Assembly: GCF_026107455.2 (NCBI RefSeq)
Contig: NZ_JAPCHY010000012.1
Coordinates: 1-64,000, forward strand
Reading direction: 5' to 3'
Source: Xanthomonas chitinilytica
Lineage (GTDB): Bacteria; Pseudomonadota; Gammaproteobacteria; Xanthomonadales; Xanthomonadaceae
DNA: 64,000 nt
The notes under the pieces are model-generated. The model did not search any database and was not told where the DNA came from. It was given only the letters and a program-made list of their open reading frames with translations. This document shows positions 18,045 to 28,822 of this stretch, piece by piece. The translations under genes were made by a program, and so were the position numbers. How positions within the stretch are numbered: the first letter of the stretch is position 1; each line of letters begins with the position of its first letter.

Positions 18045-19026
18045 CGCCGCCTCCGCGCCCGCCGCGCCACAGCCAGCCCAGCACCAGCGCCCACAGCACG
18101 CCGGAAACGCTGAACTTGATCCACGCCGGGACCGTCGCGCTGGACGACCAGAATGCCTCGATGAACGCCGCCACCAGCAGCATGAAGGCCACGCCCAGGC
18201 ACAGCCGCGCGCCGATCACGCCACCCTCGACCAGCGCGTCGACCCGCCGCCGCCGTCCCGGCGCCAGCAGCTTCAGCCCCAGCTGCAGGCCGGCGCCGCC
18301 GGCGATGACGATGGCGGTCAGTTCGAACGGCGCGTGGCCGACGACGAAGCGCCAGAACGGGTCGCCCGAGCCGATCTGCTGCAGGTGCCCGGCCACCGCG
18401 CCGATGGTGACGCCGTTGAACAGCAGCACCATCACCGTGCCCAGCCCGGCCAGCAGGCCGCTGGCGAAGGTACGCAGGCCGATGCTGATGTTGTTCATGA
18501 TGTAGTGGCCGAACATCGCCCAGTCGGTGCCGCTGTCGCGGCCCAGGCGCTCGGCGCCGGGGTCGTACATGCGCTCCATCGTCGCGATCTGCTTGGCGTC
18601 GAGCAGGCCGTGGATCAGCTCGGGCCGGTATTGCAGCAGCACGAAGATGCCGACCAGCGGCACCGCGAACAGCGCGGTCGCCGCCCACATGCAGCCGGCC
18701 TGGCTGCGCACCAGCTGCGGGAAGTCGGCGAACAGGAATTCGACCGCGCGCCGCCAGCGCGGCGGCGGCGTGCGGTACAGCAGGTTGTGGCCTCGCTGCA
18801 TCAACTGCTGCAGGCGTGCGGTCAGCTGCGGGCTGTAGCCGCGCCTGCGCGCCAGCGCCAGCTGCTGGCACAGGCGCCGGTAGCGCTCGGGCACCTGCTC
18901 GTCGCCCAGGGCGTCGGGGTCGGCCCGGCGCCGCGCCTGGCGCGCGCTGTCGCCGCGGGTCTGCAGCCAGTGCTCGAACTGCTGCCACTCGTGCTGGTGG
19001 CGGGCGACGAACTGTTCCTGCCTCAT
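18034..19026 (-). CDS. SpoIIM-like (DUF95) membrane protein
   Basis: Encodes 330 residues. A charged N-terminal region of about 110 residues is followed by several transmembrane helices with the SpoIIM/DUF95 motifs GHYIMNNISIGLRTFASG, NGVTIGAVAGH and VVGHAPFELTAIVIAGGAG. The family is named for the Bacillus sporulation protein, but in proteobacteria it travels with RDD and MoxR genes and has no sporulation role. ATG and the RDD stop overlap by four bases. Confidence 0.88.
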   Translation of the reverse strand: MRQEQFVARHQHEWQQFEHWLQTRGDSARQARRRADPDALGDEQVPERYRRLCQQLALARRRGYSPQLTARLQQLMQRGHNLLYRTPPPRWRRAVEFLFADFPQLVRSQAGCMWAATALFAVPLVGIFVLLQYRPELIHGLLDAKQIATMERMYDPGAERLGRDSGTDWAMFGHYIMNNISIGLRTFASGLLAGLGTVMVLLFNGVTIGAVAGHLQQIGSGDPFWRFVVGHAPFELTAIVIAGGAGLQLGLKLLAPGRRRRVDALVEGGVIGARLCLGVAFMLLVAAFIEAFWSSSATVPAWIKFSVSGVLWALVLGWLWRGGRGGGDAH

Positions 19027-19712
19027 CGCCGCCCCAGCAGCCAGTTGGCCATCGCATACAGCCGCAACACCCCGGTCTGGCCGTGGGCCTGGCTCAACGG
19101 CGCGGCGATGTCGGCCAGTTCGTTCTGGCGCGCTGGCGACAGCCGCGGTCCGCGCTCGGCGAAGGCGATCACCGCGGCCTGTTCGCCGGGCTGCAGCGGC
19201 AGCGGTGGCGCCAGCACGGCATCGACCGCTGCCGGGGCCGGCTCATGCCGCGGCGGCAGGTGTACCACCAGGGTGCCGGCGACCAGGTCGCCCAGGCGGC
19301 GGCCGTGCGGATCGAACAGGCTGGCGACCAGTCCCAGCGCGTAGCCGAACGGCAGCATGTCCACCGTGCGCAGCAGGTTGCGCACGATCGCCGCCATCCA
19401 GCCCAGCGGCGCGCCGTCGCGCGCGACCACCCGCAGGCCCAGCGCGCGCTTGCCCAGGGTCTGCCCGTTCCAGGCCTCGAACACGATCGGATAGGCCCAG
19501 AACACCAGGAACATCAGGCCCAGGTAGAGCCCCTGGCCGATTCCGCCCAGCAGCATCAGCGGGAAGCTCATCAACGCCAGCGTGCCGAAGCGCACGCACA
19601 GGTCGATGGCCCACGCCAGCGCCCGCGGCACCGGGCCGGCGGCCGGCAGGTGCAGCGGTACGCCCTCGGGCGTGATCACCTCGCGGTAGGTGTCCAGCAT
19701 CGGCACGCTCAT
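19023..19712 (-). CDS. RDD-family membrane protein, first gene of the MoxR operon
   Basis: Encodes 229 residues. The RDD domain spans roughly residues 25-150 with PRALAWAIDLCVR (the Arg/Asp pair), QTLGKRALGLRVV and RNLLRTVDMLPFGYALG. It heads a six-gene cluster with stop-start overlaps through to moxR. An alternative start four codons later (ATG at 19700) is possible. Confidence 0.88.
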   Translation of the reverse strand: MSVPMLDTYREVITPEGVPLHLPAAGPVPRALAWAIDLCVRFGTLALMSFPLMLLGGIGQGLYLGLMFLVFWAYPIVFEAWNGQTLGKRALGLRVVARDGAPLGWMAAIVRNLLRTVDMLPFGYALGLVASLFDPHGRRLGDLVAGTLVVHLPPRHEPAPAAVDAVLAPPLPLQPGEQAAVIAFAERGPRLSPARQNELADIAAPLSQAHGQTGVLRLYAMANWLLGRR

Positions 19713-19891
19713 CGGCCGCGGTCCCGCGCGTTGCGTTGAAGGGGCCGGATTCCCGTCCGGCCGGATGCCATCGGCATGCGTGTCTCGACTGCTCCCGTCG
19801 TGGACGGGACTTTAGCCGGTGGCGGTGGTGCTTTCATAGCCCGAAAGGGCGGAAAGTCCCGGTGCTGGCCATTCCGGAGAACTGTCGCCGG

Positions 19892-21070
<1,179 letters not shown>

Positions 21071-21073
21071 GGC

Positions 21074-21286
21074 TCAGCGCTCCGCCTGTCCGAGTTGCTC
21101 CAGCACCGCCTGCGCATCGCGCACGCCCTGGTTGTAGTAATGCGGGCCCAGCGTCTGGCCGATGAAGTCCAGCAGGAAACCCGCGTCGAAGCTGCCCAGT
21201 TCGGTGCCGGTGTTGTCGGCCAGCCAGCGCTGCAGGTCGGCGGCCAGCTGCTCGCGCCGGCCATGCGGGAAGCCGATCCCGGCCAT
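21074..21286 (-). CDS. Small DUF2164-like protein between AAA+ and VWA genes
   Basis: Encodes 70 residues, soluble and helical, with the motif LDFIGQTLGPHYYNQGVRDA that is typical of DUF2164 proteins. It lies three bases after the AAA+ gene and three bases before the VWA gene, so it belongs to the same operon. A role as a small adaptor of the AAA+/VWA pair is an inference from position only. Confidence 0.75.
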   Translation of the reverse strand: MAGIGFPHGRREQLAADLQRWLADNTGTELGSFDAGFLLDFIGQTLGPHYYNQGVRDAQAVLEQLGQAER

Positions 21287-21289
21287 GGT

Positions 21290-22135
21290 TCAGCGGCTCT
21301 GGCGGCGATGCAGGAACATCAGCCGCTCCAGCAGCTGCACGTCCTGTTCGCTCTTGATCAGCGCCCCGGCCAATGGCGGCAATGCCCTGGACGGCTCGGC
21401 ATCGCTCAACTGGCGCGCGGCCAGTTCGTCGGCCATCAGCAGCCGCAGCCAGTCGATCAGCTCGGAGGTGGAGGGCTTCTTCTTCAGCCCCGGGACCTCG
21501 CGCAGCTCGAAGAACGCGCGCAGGGCACGGCCGACCAGCTGCTGGTCGATATCCGGGAAGTGCACGTCGACGATCCGGCGCAGCGTCTCCGCGTCCGGGA
21601 AGCTGATGTAGTGGAAGAAGCAGCGGCGCAGGAAGGCGTCGGGCAGCTCCTTCTCGTTGTTGCTGGTGATCAGGATCACCGGGCGATGCCGCGCGTTGAC
21701 CGTCTGCCCGGTCTCGTAGACGTCGAACGCCATCCGGTCCAGCTCGTGCAGCAGGTCGTTGGGGAACTCGATGTCGGCCTTGTCGATCTCGTCGATCAGC
21801 AGCACCGCGCGACGTTCGCTGTCGAACGCTTCCCACAGCTTGCCGCGGCGGATGTAGTTGCCGATGTCGTGCACCCGCGCCTCGCCCAGCTGCGAGTCGC
21901 GCAGGCGGCTGACCGCGTCGTACTCGTACAGGCCCTGTTGCGCCTTGGTGGTGGACTTGACGTGCCAGGTGAGCAGCGGCGCGTCGAGCGCGGCGGCCAC
22001 TTCCTCGGCCAGCAGCGTCTTGCCGGTGCCGGGCTCGCCCTTGACCAGCAGCGGGCGTTGCAGCGCGATGGCGGCGTTGACCGCCTGCATCAGCTCCGGC
22101 GTGGCGACGTAACGGGAGGTGCCTTCGAATTTCAT
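21290..22135 (-). CDS. MoxR-like AAA+ ATPase (CoxD/VWA-associated)
   Basis: Encodes 281 residues. Walker A is KGEPGTGKT, Walker B is AVLLIDEIDKAD, sensor I is ITSNNEKELPDAFLRRC with the Arg finger. This differs from the MoxR at 14162 and belongs to the subgroup that partners CoxE-type VWA proteins. It is the first gene of the three-gene unit and starts at the ATG at 22135. Confidence 0.9.
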   Translation of the reverse strand: MKFEGTSRYVATPELMQAVNAAIALQRPLLVKGEPGTGKTLLAEEVAAALDAPLLTWHVKSTTKAQQGLYEYDAVSRLRDSQLGEARVHDIGNYIRRGKLWEAFDSERRAVLLIDEIDKADIEFPNDLLHELDRMAFDVYETGQTVNARHRPVILITSNNEKELPDAFLRRCFFHYISFPDAETLRRIVDVHFPDIDQQLVGRALRAFFELREVPGLKKKPSTSELIDWLRLLMADELAARQLSDAEPSRALPPLAGALIKSEQDVQLLERLMFLHRRQSR

Positions 22136-22166
22136 GCGGGGGATCGGGAGTAGGGGGAGGGTGGGA

Positions 22167-22706
22167 TCAGCTGGCGCTGCCCAGGTACTGGTCCTTCAGC
22201 CGGACGTAGTGGTCGGCCGAATAGCGCAGGCCTTCGATGTCCTTCTCCGAGAGCATGCGCGCCGGCCGCGCCGGATTGCCCACCCACAGCTCGCCGCGCT
22301 TGACCCGCTTGCCGGGGCCGACCACCGCGCCGGCGCCGATGAACGCCTCGTCCTCGATCACCGCCCCGTCGAGCACGCAGGCGCCCATCCCGATCAGGCA
22401 GTAATCGCCGATGCTGCAGGCATGGATGATGGTGCCGTGGCCGACGGTGACGCCCTCACCGATGATCGTCGGGTAGCCGCCCTTGTTGTACGGACTTTCG
22501 TGGCTGACGTGCACGATCGTGCCGTCCTGCATGTTGGTGCGCGCACCGATGCGCACGTGGTTCACGTCGCCGCGGATGACCGTGCCCGGCCACACCGAAA
22601 CGTCGTCGCCCAGCACCACGTCGCCGATGATGGTGCATGCCGGATCGACATACACGCGCTCGCCCAGTACGGGCATCTTGTCCAGGAAGGGGCGCAGTGG
22701 CGCCAT
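22167..22706 (-). CDS. Gamma-carbonic anhydrase family protein
   Basis: Encodes 179 residues with hexapeptide repeats of a left-handed beta-helix. Metal-binding His positions are visible in NVHVRIGARTNMQDGTIVH-type NHVRIGARTNMQDGTIVHVS, GVTVGHGTIIHACSIG and nearby. The size and pattern match the YrdA/CaiE group; activity as a carbonic anhydrase is not certain for all members. The gene follows the AAA+ operon on the same strand but is 31 bp upstream of it and may be co-transcribed. Confidence 0.88.
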   Translation of the reverse strand: MAPLRPFLDKMPVLGERVYVDPACTIIGDVVLGDDVSVWPGTVIRGDVNHVRIGARTNMQDGTIVHVSHESPYNKGGYPTIIGEGVTVGHGTIIHACSIGDYCLIGMGACVLDGAVIEDEAFIGAGAVVGPGKRVKRGELWVGNPARPARMLSEKDIEGLRYSADHYVRLKDQYLGSAS

Positions 22707-22775
22707 GACGGAACTCCGGAAAAACAGCGGAAATGCGCGCCATGATAGCGCGCACTCTCGCCGTGGCCGCCGGCC

Positions 22776-23594
22776 TCAGCGAGGCGCGTGGTCGGCCAGC
22801 ATCTGCCGGAAGAGCGCATCGAGCGCTTCGGCGTCGCCATGACCGGCAGGGAGCGAGGGGGCTGCGCCGGCGCGCCGGTCCAGTTCGGCATCGATGTAGT
22901 CGCTGATGGCGCCGATGCGCGGGCCATCGGCCACCTCGGCACTGGCCCGCTTGAGCGCCAGCAACCGGTCGATGGCGTGGCGCACGGTCCCGTCGGGCAG
23001 CAGGCGGTCGAGCAGCAGCTCGAACGCCATCGGCGGTGGCGTCGGCTCGGCTTCGATCCACTGGCAGGCGAGCAGCGGGCGCAGCACGTACAGGTATTTC
23101 TTGGTGCGCACCCGTTCGCCGCGCAGGTAGCCGCGATGGTTGGTGCGGGCCATGTTGAAGTAATGCCACCAGCTGCCCAGTGGGGAATGGAACCGCTGTA
23201 CCGCGTCGCGCAGGCGCGCGGTGGCCTGCGCATCCTCCCGGTACAGGATCGGCGAACGCAGCCACTCGGACAGGGTCGGATTGGACTTGGAGACCAGTCG
23301 CAGCGCCTTGCGCAGGTCCCAGCCACTGATGTCCAGCTCCGCGTCGATCGGCAGTTCGATCACGTCGCGCTGCGCTTCGCCGGGCCCGGTGCGCTCGTTG
23401 ACGCTCAGGTACCACGGTTGCCGGTGCACGTAGATGAAGCGCGCGTCGTAGTCGCTGTCCGGAGAAGAGAATCCCCATCCGCGGCTGCCGGATTCGCAGG
23501 CCATCAGCACGCGGACGTCGTGCTGGCGTTCTATCTGTTCCAGTGCGGCAAGAACCGCTTCGCGCTTCTCCGGCGCGATCGGGTGGATATCCAT
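22776..23594 (-). CDS. RlaP-like nucleotidyltransferase
   Basis: Encodes 272 residues from the ATG at 23594. The polymerase-beta-type nucleotidyltransferase signature is ESGSRGWGFSSPDSDYDARF, with the metal-binding DYD. The remainder matches the RlaP (DUF2169-like RNA repair-associated) family, with SKSNPTLSEWLRSPILYR and HYFNMARTNHRGYL. Members occur singly or with RNA-repair ligases; no such partner is here. The substrate is unknown. Confidence 0.82.
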   Translation of the reverse strand: MDIHPIAPEKREAVLAALEQIERQHDVRVLMACESGSRGWGFSSPDSDYDARFIYVHRQPWYLSVNERTGPGEAQRDVIELPIDAELDISGWDLRKALRLVSKSNPTLSEWLRSPILYREDAQATARLRDAVQRFHSPLGSWWHYFNMARTNHRGYLRGERVRTKKYLYVLRPLLACQWIEAEPTPPPMAFELLLDRLLPDGTVRHAIDRLLALKRASAEVADGPRIGAISDYIDAELDRRAGAAPSLPAGHGDAEALDALFRQMLADHAPR

Positions 23595-23789
23595 GTCTGT
23601 GGATCGTTGATGCTGGCCCGACAGTCTAGGCCACGCGCGTGGTCCAGATGCACCAGCTGCAGCGGGATCACACGCGGGACCTGTCCGGGTGGCCAGCGGC
23701 ACCGGCCGGCATCAGCCCATGGCCGATGGAGATGACCGCGCCGGGCGATCGCGGCGATCATGCGATTTCCATTCCGCTGGAGCGCCCCA

Positions 23790-24749
23790 ATGCTTCGAGC
23801 CGCCTGCCTGGCCCTGTTGCTGGCCCTGGTCTCCGTCGCCGCGCAGGCGCGCCCGCAACCCGGGCCGCAGACCCGGCAGGATCACGTCGTCGCCGACGAC
23901 GGCCTGCCGCTGGCGGTGTGGTCGCGGCTGCCGGCGCATCCGCGCGGGACCCTCCTGCTGGTGCATGGGCGCACCTGGAGCGCGCTGCCCAACTTCGACC
24001 TGCAGGTGCCGGGCGAACCGGCCGACTCGCGCTCGGTGCTGGCCGCGCTGGCCCGGGCCGGCTATGCGGCCTACGCGGTGGACCTGCGCGGCTATGGCGC
24101 CACGCCGCGCGACGCCAGCGGCTGGAACACGCCGGCGCGTTCGGCGGCCGACGTGGCCGAGGTGCTGGACTGGATCGCCCGCCGCCATCCGGACCTGCCG
24201 CCACCGGCGCTATTGGGCTATTCCAACGGTGCACGGCTGGCGTTGCTGGTGGCCCAGCAATCGCCGCAGCGATTGTCGGCGGCGGTGCTGTACGGCTTCC
24301 CCGATGATGTCGACGCGGCGGTGCAGGTGGCCGCCGAGCCGGGTTCGGATGCGGCGCGGCCGCCGCGCCGGCGCACCACCGCCGAGGCCGCCGCTTCGGA
24401 TTTCATCGTCGCCGGCGCCTGCCCGCAGGCGGTGCGCGATGCCTACGTGGTGCAGGCGCTGGCGGCCGATCCGGTGCGGACCGACTGGCGCGCGGCCGCG
24501 GAGTTCCACTTCGAGCCCGAGCGGGTACGGACCACTCCGGTGCTGTTGTTGCGTGGCGCGCACGACCCGCTGGCCACCCAGGACGAGAATGCGCGCCTGT
24601 ACCTGCGCCTGGCCACCGCGGACCGCAGCTGGGTGACGCTGCCGGCCTCCGACCATGTGGCCCATGTCGAGGACTCCCATGCCGCCTGGGTGCAGGCGGT
24701 GGTGGACTTCCTGCAGCGCCCGCGCCCGCCCGCCTCCACGGATCGGTAA
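23790..24749 (+). CDS. Secreted alpha/beta hydrolase
   Basis: Encodes 319 residues from the ATG at 23790, where GGAG sits eight bases upstream; the earlier ATG at 23760 lacks one. A signal peptide (MLRAACLALLLALVSVAAQA) is followed by an alpha/beta hydrolase fold: oxyanion region LLVHGRT, nucleophile Ser in LGYSNGARLA, acidic residue in RGAHDPLA and His in ASDHVAHVED. The protein should act in the periplasm. The substrate cannot be read from sequence. Confidence 0.85.
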   Translation: MLRAACLALLLALVSVAAQARPQPGPQTRQDHVVADDGLPLAVWSRLPAHPRGTLLLVHGRTWSALPNFDLQVPGEPADSRSVLAALARAGYAAYAVDLRGYGATPRDASGWNTPARSAADVAEVLDWIARRHPDLPPPALLGYSNGARLALLVAQQSPQRLSAAVLYGFPDDVDAAVQVAAEPGSDAARPPRRRTTAEAAASDFIVAGACPQAVRDAYVVQALAADPVRTDWRAAAEFHFEPERVRTTPVLLLRGAHDPLATQDENARLYLRLATADRSWVTLPASDHVAHVEDSHAAWVQAVVDFLQRPRPPASTDR

Positions 24750-24998
24750 TCCGCCAGAACGTTGCCGGTGCGGCTGCATCCATCCGGTGGCGGGCCGACC
24801 ACCGCGCCAGCGGCTATGCGCGCGGGCAATCGGGTGGTTGTCGTGGCCTGATGGGGGGCGGCTGGCCGGGTTCGCGATCGCGGACAGTCGGGGGCGCCTT
24901 TGTCCCGCGGTGGCCGCATGCGGGATCTCTGGAGCGGGTGCGGCGGGCGGGTCCGGCACGGAGACGGCGTTGCGATCGCCGCATCCTGCCGGACCGGG

Positions 24999-25097
24999 TC
25001 ACTGCTTCTTCTTTTCCTGCTTGGCCGCGCGCTTTTCCTTCGGCGTCCGGGTGGGCTGCTTCTTCTCGCTTTTCTTCTGGTTCATCCCTTTGCTCAT
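24999..25097 (-). CDS. 32-residue lysine-rich protein
   Basis: A short frame starts at ATG 25097 with GAGG five bases upstream and ends at 24999. The product, starting MSKGMNQKKSEKK and ending KQEKKKQ, is about one-third Lys with a TPKEKRAAK core. Similar tiny basic proteins are found widely in proteobacteria without a known role; nucleic-acid binding is a guess from charge. The codon pattern and ribosome site make it more likely real than chance. Confidence 0.65.
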   Translation of the reverse strand: MSKGMNQKKSEKKQPTRTPKEKRAAKQEKKKQ

Positions 25098-25252
25098 GAC
25101 ATCCTCGCCTGTGGTGGATCGATGCAGCCTCCGGCATCGCCGCCAGGGCGGTGGCGTGCGCGGCCACTGTACTCCTCGCCCTGCAACACGCCCTCACGGC
25201 AGTGCTGGGTCATAATCCGCCCCCCTACGTTGCCTGGCCCCGGCCACTTTTC

Positions 25253-26110
25253 ATGAAAACTCCCAAGGGCCTGCAGCCGCTGGTCGACGATGGCCTGATC
25301 GACGAGGTGCTGCGGCCGCTCAAGAGCGGCAAGGAAGCGTCCGTCTACGTGGTGCGTGCCGGCGACGAGGTGCTGTGCGCCAAGCTCTACAAGGACATGG
25401 CCCAGCGCAGCTTCCAGTCGCGCGTGGTCTACCAGGAAGGGCGCAAGGTACGCGGCAGCCGGCAGGCGCGGGCGATGGGCAAGGCCAGCAAGTTCGGCCG
25501 CCGCGAGCAGGAAGAGGCGTGGAAGGACATCGAGGCGACCACGCTGTACCAGCTGGCCGACGCCGGCGTGCGCGTGCCGCAGCCGTACGGCTATTTCCAC
25601 GGCGTGCTGCTGATGGCGCTGGTGACCGACGCCGATGGCCACAGCGCGCCACGCCTGGGCGAGGTGGATCTGGAGCCGGCCCAGGCCGAGGCGTTCTACG
25701 CCATGCTGGTCGCCGACGTGGTGCGCATGCTCGCCCTGGGGCTGGTGCATGGCGACCTGTCCGAATACAACGTGCTGGTGGCGCCGGATGGGCCGGTGAT
25801 CATCGATTTCCCGCAGGTGGTCAGCGCCGCCGGCAACAATTCAGCGCGCGCCATGCTGCTGCACGACGTGCACAGGATCCGCGATTACCTGGCCGGCTTC
25901 GCCCCGGCGCTGGCCGCGCTGCACCACGGCGAGGAGATGTGGGCGCTGTACGAGAAGGGGGAACTGCGCGGCGACACGGCGTTGACCGGGCGCTTCGTGT
26001 TCGACACCCGTCGCGCCGACGTGCGCGCGGTGCAGGCCTCGATCGAGGATGCGCGGCAGGAGGCGATCATCCGCCAGCAGGGGCGCGAGGCGGCGGAAGA
26101 GAACGACTGA
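25253..26110 (+). CDS. RIO-type serine/threonine protein kinase
   Basis: Encodes 285 residues from ATG 25253. The RIO kinase fold is shown by SGKEASVYVVRAG (flexible loop), AKLYKD (ATP Lys), catalytic loop LVHGDLSEYNVLV and the metal-binding VIIDFPQ. The activation loop is short, as in RIO kinases. Bacterial RIO1-type kinases are uncharacterised compared with the eukaryotic ribosome-assembly factors. Stand-alone gene. Confidence 0.9.
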   Translation: MKTPKGLQPLVDDGLIDEVLRPLKSGKEASVYVVRAGDEVLCAKLYKDMAQRSFQSRVVYQEGRKVRGSRQARAMGKASKFGRREQEEAWKDIEATTLYQLADAGVRVPQPYGYFHGVLLMALVTDADGHSAPRLGEVDLEPAQAEAFYAMLVADVVRMLALGLVHGDLSEYNVLVAPDGPVIIDFPQVVSAAGNNSARAMLLHDVHRIRDYLAGFAPALAALHHGEEMWALYEKGELRGDTALTGRFVFDTRRADVRAVQASIEDARQEAIIRQQGREAAEEND

Positions 26111-26434
26111 GGGCCTGGTTCCAGGTCGCCGGCAGGGGCGTCTGCGTCGTGGGTCGGCGCTTCCTGTGCTTTGCATCGTCGCCTCCGCATCAGGCGGGCA
26201 ACTGACGCCTTTCGTGCGATCTGTACCCCGGCACCAGACGCCGGCTTCGCGACCTTGGCCCCGTCATCCCAGCGCAGGCGGGAAGCGCTCTTCAACAGCC
26301 GGCAGGCTGGTCACCCGGCGACTTCGCCGGCTTGGTCGCCGGGAGTCCCGGCACCCGATTGATGCCGGGACGCATGCCGCCGGGTTGCTGCCTGCATGGA
26401 AACGACGGCTGCCGGTCGGCGGCGCCAGGACGGC
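26111..26434. repeat. Non-coding stretch with hairpin element copy 2
   Basis: No gene is supported. At 26262-26315 is a copy of the interspersed element: CGTCATCCC, GGCGGGAAGCG, then TTCAACAGCC-GGCA-GGCTGG, which can fold. A further inverted repeat (CCGGCGACTTCGCCGG) follows. Both flanking genes converge on this stretch, so it may also terminate transcription. Confidence 0.55.
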
Positions 26435-28324
26435 TCACGCCACCCGGCTGCGCCGTGCGCGCTCCAGGTGCACCAGCAGCAGCGAGATCGCGGCCGGGGT
26501 CATGCCGGGGATGCGCTGGGCCTGGCCGATGGTCTGCGGGCGCACGCGCTCGAGCTTCTGCTGCACTTCCGCCGACAGGCCGCGCACGCCGGCGTAGTCG
26601 AAATCCTCGGCGATGGCGGTGTTCTCGTGGCGCTGCTGGCGCTCGATCTCCTCGCGCTGGCGGTCCAGGTAGCCGGCGTACTTGACGCCGATCTCCACCT
26701 GCTCGGCGACCTTGGCGTCGTCGACGCCCGGGCCCAGCGAAGCCACCTGCATCAGCTTGGCGTAGTCCAGCTCGGGACGCTTGATCAGGTCCAGCACGTT
26801 GGTTTCGCGGCTCACCGCCACGCCGGTGGCTTCCAGCACTTCGCGGCCCAGCGCGTTGGCCGGGGTCGCCCACAGTCCGCGCAGGCGCGCGCTTTCCGCG
26901 GCGACGGCGGCCTGCTTGGCCTCGAACACGGCCCAGCGGCGGTCGTCGACCAGTCCCAGCTCGCGGCCGGCCGGCGTGAGCCGCGCGTCGGCGTTGTCCT
27001 CGCGCAGCTGCAGCCGGTACTCGGCGCGGCTGGTGAACATGCGGTACGGCTCGTTGGTGCCGTGGGTGATCAGGTCGTCCACCAGCACGCCGATGTAGGC
27101 CTCATCGCGGCGCGGGCACCAGCCATCCTGGCCGCGCACGAAGCGGGCGGCGTTGAGGCCGGCCAGCAGGCCCTGCGCGGCGGCTTCCTCGTAGCCGGTG
27201 GTGCCGTTGATCTGGCCGGCGAAGAACAGGCCGGACACCTGCTTGGTCTGCAGCGTGTTCTTCAGCCCGCGCGGGTCGAAGAAGTCGTACTCGATGGCGT
27301 AGCCGGGGCGGGTGATGTGCGCGTGCTCGAAGCCGCGGATGCTGCGCACCAATTCGAGCTGCACGTCGAACGGCAGCGAGGTGGAGATGCCGTTGGGATA
27401 GATCTCCACCACGTCCAGCCCCTCGGGCTCGACGAAGATCTGGTGGCTGGCCTTCTCGGCGAAGCGCACCACCTTGTCCTCGATGGAGGGGCAGTAGCGC
27501 GGGCCGATGCCTTCGATCTGGCCGCTGTACAGCGGCGAGCGGTGCAGCGCGTTGCGGATGATCTCGTGGGTGCGCTCGCTGGTATGGGTGATCCAGCAGC
27601 TGACCTGCCGCGGGTGCTCGCGCACGTCGCCGAGGAAGGACATCACCGGCAGCGGATCGTCGCCGGGTTGTTCTTCCATCACCGAATAATCCAGCGAACG
27701 GCCATCGATGCGCGGCGGGGTGCCGGTCTTGAGCCGGTCGATGGCGAACGGGCGCTCGCGCAGGCGCGCGGCCAGAGTGGTCGCCGGCGGGTCGCCCATG
27801 CGCCCGGCGGTGTACTGGGTCTGTCCGATGTGGATCTTGCCGGCGAGGAAGGTGCCGGCGGTCAGCACCACGGCCGGGGCATGGAAGGTCAGCCCGGTCT
27901 GGGTGACGGCGCCGCGCACGGCGTCGCCCTCGATCAGCAGGTCATCGACGGCCGCCTGGAACACGGTCAGGTTGTCCTGCGCCTCGACGATGCGGCGGAT
28001 CGCCATGCGGTAGAGGTTGCGGTCGGCCTGGCAGCGGGTGGCGCGCACCGCCGGGCCCTTGGAGGCGTTGAGCGTGCGCCACTGGATGCCGGCCAGGTCG
28101 GCGGCATGGGCCATGGCCCCGCCCAGGGCGTCGATCTCCTTGACCAGGTGGCCCTTGCCGATGCCGCCGATGGCCGGGTTGCAGCTCATCGCGCCGACGG
28201 TCTCGACGTTGTGGGTCAGCAGCAGGGTCCGCGCGCCGCCACGGGCCGCGGCCAGCGCGGCCTCGGTGCCGGCGTGGCCGCCGCCGATGACGATGACGTC
28301 GTAACGGTAGAAGGAATCGCTCAT
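26435..28324 (-). CDS. mnmG: tRNA uridine-5-carboxymethylaminomethyl modification enzyme
   Basis: Encodes 629 residues. The FAD-binding motif [12 protein letters not shown] is near the N-terminus; [22 protein letters not shown] and the second MnmG signature [39 protein letters not shown] are complete. With MnmE it modifies the wobble uridine of several tRNAs. Length is standard. The start is ATG 28324, giving [17 protein letters not shown]. Confidence 0.97.
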   Translation of the reverse strand: MSDSFYRYDVIVIGGGHAGTEAALAAARGGARTLLLTHNVETVGAMSCNPAIGGIGKGHLVKEIDALGGAMAHAADLAGIQWRTLNASKGPAVRATRCQADRNLYRMAIRRIVEAQDNLTVFQAAVDDLLIEGDAVRGAVTQTGLTFHAPAVVLTAGTFLAGKIHIGQTQYTAGRMGDPPATTLAARLRERPFAIDRLKTGTPPRIDGRSLDYSVMEEQPGDDPLPVMSFLGDVREHPRQVSCWITHTSERTHEIIRNALHRSPLYSGQIEGIGPRYCPSIEDKVVRFAEKASHQIFVEPEGLDVVEIYPNGISTSLPFDVQLELVRSIRGFEHAHITRPGYAIEYDFFDPRGLKNTLQTKQVSGLFFAGQINGTTGYEEAAAQGLLAGLNAARFVRGQDGWCPRRDEAYIGVLVDDLITHGTNEPYRMFTSRAEYRLQLREDNADARLTPAGRELGLVDDRRWAVFEAKQAAVAAESARLRGLWATPANALGREVLEATGVAVSRETNVLDLIKRPELDYAKLMQVASLGPGVDDAKVAEQVEIGVKYAGYLDRQREEIERQQRHENTAIAEDFDYAGVRGLSAEVQQKLERVRPQTIGQAQRIPGMTPAAISLLLVHLERARRSRVA

Positions 28325-28489
28325 CGCAGTGTCTTGGACGTCGCCGGGCAGGCGAGGGGGGAAGGCGGAACGCGCGTGATGGCGGCGCGGCCATGGGATG
28401 GCGATTTTAGCGCCAACGGCCCGGCGATGAGCCGGCGCCAGAGTTGGCATGGATCGTGCGATTCATCCCAATGCACCCATCGTGGCATG

Positions 28490-28655
28490 CGACACAGGCG
28501 CAAAGGCTGGAATTGGAACAGGGGCCAGCCAGGCGCACGTTGGGGAAGCCAAGGGCCGGCAGTCGGGGGACTGTCGGCCCTTATCCTTTGCGCGGATGAC
28601 CGCATCCGCATGCCGCAGACAGCAAAAAGCCCCGGAAAACCGGGGCTTTTTGCGT
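28490..28655 (+). ncRNA. Candidate structured small RNA ending in a strong terminator
   Basis: The stretch between mnmG and the lipoprotein gene folds well by eye. GCGCAAA (28499-28505) pairs with TTTGCGC (28588-28594) and closes two hairpins: GGCTGG/CCAGCC (28506-28511 with 28526-28531) and a 12-bp stem GGGCCGGCAGTC/GACTGTCGGCCC with a GGGG loop (28554-28581). A third hairpin GCGGATG-ACCG-CATCCGC covers 28593-28610, and the terminator follows at 28623. No protein frame fits. A clear promoter was not found and the family was not recognised. The + strand is preferred because the terminator then sits at the 3' end. Confidence 0.5.
28623..28654. terminator. Bidirectional intrinsic terminator
   Basis: GCAAAAAGCCCCGG and CCGGGGCTTTTTGC pair across an AAAA loop, with T-runs on both strands. 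It can end the candidate RNA on the + strand and the lipoprotein transcript on the - strand. Confidence 0.85.
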
Positions 28656-28822
28656 TATGGGCGCCGACGCCCGACAGGGCCGGAACAGGGGGGATCCAGA
28701 TTTCCTGTCGGACATCGACATTGAAAATGTGTGGGGTTTCGGCCCTGTAGGTCACAAACCGACGCAGGCCGTCACTCCGTTTGCGTAGATTGGCCCTGTT
28801 CCGATCCCAAATGCAAGCCCCT

